The translations under genes were made by a program, and so were the position numbers. This document shows positions 56,855 through 64,000 of a DNA stretch of 64,000 nt, piece after piece. The DNA lies in NCBI GenBank assembly GCA_933207985.1, contig OW240912.1, positions 80,015,753-80,079,752 of the forward strand, written 5' to 3'. The notes under the pieces are model-generated. The model was not told where the DNA came from and did not search any database. It was given only the letters and a program-made list of their open reading frames with translations. Numbering within the stretch: the stretch's first letter is position 1; each line of letters begins with the position of its first letter. This DNA comes from Pelobates cultripes. Taxonomy: Eukaryota > Chordata > Amphibia > Anura > Pelobatidae.

Positions 56855-58232
56855 TAGATAGATAGATAGATAGATAGATAATCTGTCTGCCATAATCTGC
56901 CCTTAAAACTGAATGATGACCTGAATATTTTTTATGCAGCAGCTTGCCATTTATGACATTTCCGGCTGGGAGGAAATGGATATTTCTGTGCTCTGATGGA
57001 AAATTTTATTTGTAGTTTTGGTATTTTTCCTATTGTTACAAGAGACAAAATAGAAGAGAATAGATGGTTGATTTACCTCCAAACTTGCAAAAAAAAAAAA
57101 GCAGGGAAATGTAGGCAAATTAAACCAAACCTTGGTTGAAGCTTACATGTGTTGGTGTTGAGAAGATATCTGCAAGAATCACAGGAGGCTTTCCAGTTAT
57201 TGCAAATCTAGGCTATATAATCTATCACTGTGTGCCACTGAAAAACTGTGAGTTATTTGACTGCTAAATTACACATTACAATAATTGTCTTAGAGACAAT
57301 GTACAATAAGAGCTATTTAAGTTGCATTTTTGCACTTATAAATGGAAGTTCTTAAAAATAATAGCTATGGTTAAAGTAGAGATAATCAGGTAATAATTAT
57401 GTCTAAATCTCAGATTCATTTTGGAAAGTTAGTTTATAAGGCAGCTTGATGAGCAAGTAATTTAATAAGTCTGTTAAAAGGGAACATATCAAAACTGCAA
57501 GTCATTTTTCTTCTAATGATCACTTCTCACTTGTTTTTTAAATAAATTCAACATTTAGTGGGTGTCTCTTAACCATCTAATTTTTCACATCAATCATATC
57601 TTTTTGTCAACATAGGTTGAACTCCAAGACCTAAATGCTAGTTGTTTGATCGGTTTTACATTTGTATGACATTTTGGAGATATGGGATTAGGCCAAACAG
57701 CTGACTGGTCCATATTTGGAAATTGGAATTCAGACTATGAATTGGACACACGTCTAATGCCCATTATGAGAGAAAATACAACAAATAGTGGAAATAGACA
57801 GATGGGGTTTTATATAGACTAACTCACTTACAATCACTTCTAATAGAAACTGCTGAAATATTTGCATAGGCACGGATTTTAAGCCTAGCTGGCCACACTA
57901 ATGATATTTGAAGAAAAACATTTGTTTAATGTAGAGTGTTCTCTAAATTATAACTATAATGTTAAAACTTTACTATCTGTATGTGCTTTATCTCCCTCTT
58001 CCTTTACTTGGAAGATAAATAACTACAAACCCACATATTTAATGCATATGGCATACATTTCAGTGTAAATATGACATATGAAAACAGATATTTAATATAA
58101 AATATACATAAACAATTACGTTAATAATATGGTACTAGCTGGACAATAAAAAAATGTGTTACTTTATTTTATTTATCTTCATTTTCAGTCACATTTGTTT
58201 TATTTGTATTTTATGTGGTGTTAAGAGCAAAG
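56855..58232. other. No gene recognised
   Basis: GATA microsatellite (56854-56880), then AT-rich sequence without exon or repeat assignment. Confidence 0.5.
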
Positions 58233-60691
58233 CAGGGCCGGACTGGGACAAAAATTCAGCCCGGGCAATTAAAGGCAGATCAGCCCACTATTAGGGGCGG
58301 GGCCAGAAAGGGGGCATGTCATGTCACCACCATTGACACGCACACCACCTTCCCCCCCACCAAATGAGTATGTTAATGTGATGCTCCTCCAGAGCATCCA
58401 GTGCTCCTGGCTAAAATAAATGCCATGAGATTTTTCTAGGGGGCAAGGGGGGTTGAGATTGTGCTGCGTTTGCTGGCGATTTGTCTCTGGTGTCCTCAAT
58501 AGTGGGATACCAGAGATCAAAACAGGAACCGGACTGTTAAAGAGTGTTGTGCATGTGTGGGGATGTTCCTTGTGTTGTTGTCTATGTTTGGACATTGCAT
58601 GTGTGTAGAGCAATTGTGTGTGTGAAGGGGTCTGTTTGTGGCGTACTGCATGTGGCTAGGGGCTGTAGTGTTTGTGTCTCTGGGTTGTAAAGTATGTGTG
58701 TTTGTGTGTGTGTATTTATATAGGGCCTGTGGAGTGTGTGCATGTAAGGAGTGTATCACATGTTTGTGAGTGTATCTAGGGGCTCTAGTGTGTTTATGCA
58801 TATAGGAGCTGTAGAGCACATGTGTATAGGGGGGATAATGTATGCATAGGTGGTGTAGTGTGTACAGGGGGTGCAGAATATGTATTTATAGGCGATATAA
58901 ATTAGTGTGGGTGCATGCAGGGGGTGTAATGTGTGTGTTAATAGGGGTATAACGTATGAGAGTGCAGGGAGTGTAGTGTAGGTTTATGGTGTATAGAGTG
59001 TGTTTAGTGTGTGTATGTGAGTGACAGGGGACTAGTGTGTATATAAGGGGTATAGAGTGTGTGTAGTGTGTTTGTGTGTAAGTGCAGGAGGTGCAGTGTG
59101 GATATAGGGGTATAGAGTGTGTATTGTGTGTTAATGCAGGGGCTGTAGTGTGTATGTAGGGGTATAGAGTGTATGCAGTGTTTTTGTGGGTTAGTGCCGG
59201 GGGTGTAGTGTGTTTGTGTGTTAGTGCAGGGGGTGCTGTGTGTGTAGTGTGTTAGTGCAGGGGAGCAGTATGTTTGTGTTTTAGTGCAGTGTGGGTTTGT
59301 GTGTTACTGCAGTGTGTGTTTGTGCAAGGGAGCAGCATGTTTGTGTGTTAGTGCAGTGTGTGTTTGTGTGTTACTGCAGTGTGTGTGTGTGTGTTAGTGG
59401 TGCAGTGTGTGTTAGTGCAGTGTGTGTGTTAGTGGTGCAGTGTGTGTTAGTGCAGTGTGTGTTTGTGTGTTAGTGGTGGGGAGCAGAATGTTTGTGTGTT
59501 AGTGGTGCAATGTGTGTAGTGTGTGTGTTTGTGTGTTAGTGGTGCAGTGTGTGTTAGTGCAGTCTGTGTTTGTGTTAGTGCAGTGTGTGTTTGTGTGTTA
59601 GTGCAGTGTGTGTTTGTGTGTTAGTGGTGGGGAGCATAATGTTTGTGTGTTAGTGGTGCAATGTGTGTAGTGTGTGTTAGTGCAGTGTGTGTGTTTGTGT
59701 GTTAGTGGTGCAGTGTGTGTTAGTGCAGTGTGTGTGTGTGTTAGTGGTGCAGTGTGTGTTAGTGCAGTGTGTGTTTGTGTGTTAGTGCAGTGTGTGTGTG
59801 TGTTAGTGGTGCAGTGTGTGTTAGTGCAGTGTGTGTTTGTGTGTTAGTGCAGTGTGTGTTTGTGTGTTAGTGGTGGGGAGCAGAATGTTTGTGTGTTAGT
59901 GGTGCAATGTGTGTAGTGTGTTTGTGTGTTAGTGCAGTGTGTGTGTTTGTGTGTTAGTGGAGTGGTGTGTATTAGTGCGTTAGTGCAGTGTGTGTGTTTG
60001 TGTGTTAGTGCAGTGTGTGTGTGTGTGTTAGTGGTGCAGTGTGTGTTAGTGCAGTCTGTGTGTGTGTGTTAGTGGTGCAGTGTGTGTTAGTGCAGTGTGT
60101 GTTAGTGCAGTCTGTGTTAGTGCAGTCTGTGTTTGTGCAGTCTGTGTTTGTGTGTTAGTGGTGGGGAGCAGAATGTTTGTGTGTTAGTGGTGCAGTGTGT
60201 GTAGTGTGTTTGTGTGTGTATATGGCCTTAAATTATTATTATTATTAAAAAGTAAAAAAAAAAAAATAATAATTCCATATACTCCCCCTTTTAACTTTGC
60301 AGGGGGGGAGGGAGCATTCACATACCTGGTGGTCCAGTGAGGGGGGGCTACGCCACACACATCCCTGGCGGTCCAGCGGCAGGTAATTCTCTCCCTCTCG
60401 CGAGCGCCGTTTTTTCAGAGTGTTGCCGTGGGTTACCATGGCAACGCTCTGATAATCTCGGAGCTCGCGAGAAGAGGAGAAAGGAAGCTGCTCGGCGTGC
60501 GCAGAGAGTGATCGGCTCACTGCCCGATCTCCTCTCCGGCCCATGATGGGATAGAACTCCATCTTGGGGCCGGTGCTGCTGCGCATGGGCCGGCAGGGGA
60601 GATCTCTTGATCTTTCCTACCGGCCTTGGTCCATGGCCATCGCGGCCCACCGGGCATTTGCCCGGTTTGCCCGATGGCCAGTCCGGGCCTG
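58233..60691. mobile_element. hAT-like element carrying a 1.6-kb GT array
   Basis: Ends CAGGGCCGGACTGGGACAAA and GGCCAGTCCGGGCCTG are inverted, with inner CCCGGGCAA/TTGCCCGG also matching. Flanking 8-mers GAGCAAAG and ATCCAAAG agree at 5 of 8 positions. Internal order: spacer, GT array (58560-60215), AT-rich block (60236-60275), ACCTGGTGGTCCAGTG (60324), GC-rich hairpin (60395-60475), right end. No transposase. Confidence 0.82.
58560..60215. repeat. GT-rich minisatellite (GTGTGTTAGTGCAGTGTGTG)
   Basis: About 1.65 kb of irregular units. From 59200 on, GTGTGTTAGTGCAGTGTGTG and TTAGTGGTGCAGTGTG alternate, with a higher-order block around TAGTGGTGGGGAGCA-AATG recurring at about 59470, 59628, 59870 and 60157. 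Confidence 0.95.
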
Positions 60692-61260
60692 ATCCAAAGT
60701 ATATCTGATAATCGTAAAGTGAACACAGCTGTTTATGACCGGTACAACAATTGCTTTTATAGTGTATGTTTCTCAGACAGTACAAAAAGAGCTACGTTTT
60801 GACCTTTGAATTCTGTGTTCTAGTAAAAGAAATGGAGTAGCTTTAAAAATACTTTATGAAATTGCCATCCTCTTTATAGCTTTGTTGGACAAAATATGTT
60901 TTCAGGAAACTGTTTATATTTTTATTGAAATGGCTATTTAGCACAATTTGCTTTACTCATTGCATGTATAAATCATGTGTAAATCTTTACGTCTCTTTAT
61001 TGGTTTTCTTTATAATGGTTGACCTATTCTACTCTCATCCTCCTCCCTCTTCTAATCTGTTGCAAATGAAGTACAATATCAGTCATTTCTTATCTCTTAT
61101 TGTTTGCCAGTAATTCTATACGTATGTTATGTTTGTGATTTAATTATTTGTCTGAATCTAGGAACAGGCAGATACATATGTCAGATCTGTAATGTAGAAG
61201 GGCATAATAATAGTTTTATGCTGCTAATGACCAGTATACACCGGTTTTGAAGTTGGCCAC
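60692..61260. other. No gene recognised
   Basis: AT-rich sequence without repeats or exons that I can support. Confidence 0.45.
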
Positions 61261-61500
61261 AATGTAGCATCTCTATGAGGAGATGTTTATTGGCCATGTT
61301 GTGTTTGACTCAGCCCCCCACCCTGTCTCCTTGGCTGAGATAATCAGAATTGATGATCTCAACCAATCCAAAGCTTTCCTATCGAAAGCTTTGGATTGTC
61401 TGAGATAGTCAATTCTGATAATCTCAGCCAAGGAGACAGGGTGGGGTTGGTGCCGGCGGACTCACTCAATGCTGGAATAAAGGTGAGTTTTTAATGTATT
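61261..61500. repeat. T2-B-derived fragment with a near-perfect palindrome
   Basis: 61318-61446 is a palindrome: CACCCTGTCTCCTTGGCTGA ... GAAAGCTTTCCTATCGAAAG ... TCAGCCAAGGAGACAGGGTG, with about 60-bp arms. Flanks (CATCTCTATGAGGAGATG, GGAATAAAGGTGAG) are subfamily-B core. It looks like a duplicated and inverted internal segment. Confidence 0.85.
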
Positions 61501-61521
61501 TGTGGGGGCTAAATATTGTAT

Positions 61522-63111
61522 TTAAAGGGACACTATAGTCACCAACACAACTATAGCTTAATGAATCAGACTGCTGGGGAATGAGCTATACACCAAAACT
61601 CACTGCTCAATTCTCTGCCATTTAAAAGTTAAATCCCTTTTTTGTTTGTGCAGCCACAGTTCCACCTACCTGCATGTGACTTACACAGCCTACCCAAACA
61701 CTTCCTGTTAAGTCATCTAACATTTACACTTCCTTTATTGCAAATTCTATTTAATTTATAATTTCTTATCTACTGGTATAATAGCTTGCTAGGCCCTGCA
61801 GATGCCTCCTGTATGTAATTAGAGTTCATTTTACAAAGCAGATTAAAAAAAAACTACTTTTAAAACAAGTTACATCTGATTGACACAGCCTTCATGAAAA
61901 ATTGTTTCACATTCAGTCACAGCCAGGGGATGTGTGGCTAGGGGCTGCAGAAACAAAAGTGATTAACTCCTAAATGGCAGTGAAACTAGCAGTAGAACTT
62001 CAGAGGCATGATCTGTACCAGCGGTTCCAAAACTGTGTGCTGTGAAGAGCACACAAGGGAGCTGCAAGATATTTTCCCGATGCTATAATCCTAGCACTGG
62101 GAACTGTGCCTCCCTCTCCCTGACTGGCTATGCAGGACCGGAGGGGAGATCAGAGATCTCCTGGCCCGCTAGCAGTGTAATGCTGGCAGGGGAGGAAGGG
62201 AGACAGGACCTGGGGGAGCTCTAATCTGCAGATCCACCGGGCTCTCCTCTCGCAAGCTCGGAGTGTTGCCGCGGTTACCACGGCAACGCTCCAAATCTCA
62301 CGACCGTGAACTCTAGCCGCTCCTGAGGCTGCTCAAGTTCACGGTCACCAATAGGACCGGGAGGGCTTCTCCACTGGACCACCAAGGATTGCCTTGCACT
62401 GTACCCCCTCCAAGACAAAGGTAAATGGGAGGGGGGGGGGAAAGAATAGGAATATATCCTATTAAATATATAATTATTTTTTTAACTTTTTTATTTATTT
62501 ATATATATATTCATTAATTTGCACTACCACCCCCACAGACCCCACACACAAACACTGATTACTCCCATAAAAACACACTGCCCCCATACACACACATACT
62601 TGCCCCCCCCATACACACAAACTGTACCCCTCAAACACACTGCCCCTCATACAACCTGCCCCCACACAAAGACACACTGTACACCTGATGCACAAGCTGT
62701 CCCATATACACACACACAGAGCACCCCTCACACACACACTCAAGAATCAAACTATTCTTACACTGTTTTACTACTTACTCTGGGAGGGCACTACTGGCAC
62801 CATAACCACTACAAAGTGCTGTAGTGGTTATTGTGCCTGGATTGTTTCTTTAAATCCACCAGTGCCCCTCCCAAGATTAGGTTCTGGATCTGCGCTTGAA
62901 TGGCCAGCATTTCTCTTGAACAGTGGGTCCAGTAGATGCCGCTGCGCAGTACACATATCCAACCTAAAACTTTTTTTTACTTGGGGCACCTTGGAAAAAT
63001 TACTAAAATATTAAAGGCGCCTTGAACCTAAAAGTTTGGAAACCACTGATCTATACAATAAAACTGAATCATTAAGCTAAAGTTGTTTTTGTAATTATAG
63101 TGTCCCTGTAA
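61522..63111. mobile_element. T2-type MITE, subfamily B, split by a hAT element
   Basis: Starts TTAAAGGGACACTATAGTCA and ends ATTATAGTGTCCCTGTAA. Left interior ACTATAGCTTAATGAATCAG and right ATCATTAAGCTAAAGTTG are inverted. The core CAGCCACAGTTCCACCTACC and GGGGATGTGTGGCTAGGGG matches 9370-9610. The hAT element at 62019-63048 interrupts ATCTGTACA/ATCTATACA. Confidence 0.85.
62019..63048. mobile_element. hAT-type (Charlie-like ends) non-autonomous element
   Basis: CAGCGGTTCCAAAACTGTG at the left and AAAGTTTGGAAACCACTG at the right are inverted, typical of hAT/Charlie. Flanking 8-mers ATCTGTAC and ATCTATAC agree at 7 of 8. Internal order: GC hairpin with GTTGCCGCGGTTACCACGGC (62263), ACTGGACCACCAAGGA (62373), AT-rich block (62450-62515), CA-rich array (62520-62745). 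It also contains a T2-like scrap CACTACTGGCACCATAACCA. Confidence 0.92.
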
Positions 63112-63166
63112 CACTATAGGGTCAGGAATACACGTGTTCCCGACCCTATAGTGTTCCTTTAAGTTG
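63112..63166. mobile_element. T2-type MITE right-end remnant
   Basis: ACACTATAGGGTCAGGAATA then CACGTGTTCCCGACCCTATA and GTGTTCCTTTAA: a compact subterminal hairpin abutting the previous element. Confidence 0.78.
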
Positions 63167-63559
63167 AGTGTTTCAGTTAGTCAGTCTAACAAACTGTACT
63201 TTTAAATGCTGCACCTAATCTTGCTCACATAACTATTTCTAAGCATGTTACATGTTGCTTGCCAGCTTTACAAACGAGCAGAAGGTCTAGGATTTGAATG
63301 CAATTTTCTTTTTTGGATTTTGGGTCGGTTTTGTAATGCCCCTTTGTGTGCTTTGCTATGTGTATTTAGGTCAACTGTCTGTGCTGCCCAGCTGTCTGAA
63401 TGATAGGCTTGTGCTTGTGAAGCCTCGTATTGTCTCGCGCCTCAATGTATCAAAAGCAGACCGTGGAAGCACAATAGCATGGCATTGATTTTATTTTTTA
63501 TTTTCTTTTACACATATTGATCCAAATACATTTAGTTGGTCTTAAATTGGGCACAAATG
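63167..63559. other. No gene recognised
   Basis: Mixed sequence. A short plus-strand open frame at 63294-63488 has no support. Confidence 0.45.
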
Positions 63560-63988
63560 TAGGGAAAAAATAAAAGGCACAGATCAAGAGGAAAGGGATT
63601 TAGGGGTGATTATTTCTGATGACTTAAAGGTAGGCAGACAATGTAATAGAGCAGCAGGAAATGCTAGCAGAATGCTTGGTTGTATAGGGAGAGGTATTAG
63701 CAGTAGAAAGAGGGAGGTGCTCATGCCATTGTACAGAACACTGGCGAGACCTCACTTGGAGTATTGTACGCAGTACTGGAGACCGTATTTCTAGAAGGAT
63801 ATTGATACTTTAGAGAGAGTTCAGAGAAGGGCTACTAAACTTGTTCATTGATTTGCTGGATAAAACTTACCAGGAAAGGTTAAAGGATCTTAACATGTAT
63901 AGCTTGGAGGAAAGACGAGACAGGGGGGATATGATAGAAACATTTACATACATAAAGGGAATCCACACAGTAAAGGAGGAGACTATAT
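63560..63988 (+). pseudogene. CR1/L2-like LINE, RT C-terminal fragment
   Basis: Plus-strand reading RDLGVIISDDLKVGRQCNR, SRMLGCIGRGISSRKRE, LYRTLARPHLEYCTQYW, then a TAG and a frameshift, DTLERVQRRATKLVH and RRDRGDMIETFTYIKGI. About 85-90 percent like the 56152-56694 copy by eye. It stops where a TTAA element begins. Confidence 0.88.
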
Positions 63989-64000
63989 TTAAAGCGGCAC
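63989..64000 (+). mobile_element. Start of a TTAA element (cut by window end)
   Basis: TTAAAGCGGCAC, identical to the first 12 bases of the element at 512. The LINE frame (KEETIF-K) is interrupted exactly at its TTAA, so this is an insertion into the LINE. Confidence 0.75.

Noticed and set aside
57060..57110. Minus-strand exon ending TTTGGAG|GTAAATC
   Set aside because: Would be only seven bases after a T-run acceptor; chance is likely.

Overview
The window is vertebrate nuclear DNA and looks like an anuran amphibian. Evidence: many TTAA-flanked MITEs with TTAAAGG termini (the T2/Kolobok type described in Xenopus), Tx1/L1-like LINEs, Tc1 and hAT relics, and one host gene with introns of up to about 13 kb. 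No bacterial-style genes, CRISPR array, rRNA or tRNA were seen.

The only host gene I can name is RPGR (retinitis pigmentosa GTPase regulator), on the minus strand. Its exons, in transcript order, are 36578-36687, 24000-24065, a 12-nt candidate microexon 22187-22198, and the large Glu/Gly-rich ORF15 exon 18962-17045. Three further exons for the alternative, ORF15-skipping C-terminus are at 5284-5189, 4804-4768 and 4035-3959. A weaker candidate runs off the left edge (69-1). The named exons have AG/GT boundaries and compatible phases. The RCC1-propeller exons are not visible and presumably lie to the right of the window. A short open exon with its own stop and downstream AATAAA (35634-35545) may be an alternative 3' end. 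The ORF15 exon has a single-base frame break inside its repeat.

Everything else is intronic or intergenic and mostly mobile DNA. 1-9.7 kb: long fold-back elements and TTAA MITEs, some nested. 10.7-15.5 kb: a roughly 750-bp near-perfect hairpin, then a decayed L1-like LINE split by a hAT element. 19.4-21.5 kb: a decayed Tc1 element on the minus strand, carrying a polypurine array and a MITE. 24.6-28.3 kb: a 3.7-kb TTAA element with about five ~390-bp tandem units. 28.3-33.4 kb: degenerate minisatellite, unclassified sequence, and a hAT element with an exact 8-bp duplication. 37.1-44.7 kb: a full-length Tx1/L1-type LINE with intact ORF1, broken ORF2 and a 16-17 bp target duplication. 46.5-48.9 kb: one LTR plus a gag-like region ending at a 100-N assembly gap. 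49.0-50.9 kb: a minus-strand LINE relic. 51.0-64.0 kb: T2, Tc1, hAT and CR1/L2-like pieces with nested insertions.

The most unusual patterns are: a four-part module (GC palindrome, GGACCACCAGGG-like motif, AT-rich block, CA/GT array) repeated in four elements of different types; splice-donor-like GGTAAGT sites kept in MITE copies; the giant hairpin seated in the hairpin loop of a MITE; and the RPGR splicing details.
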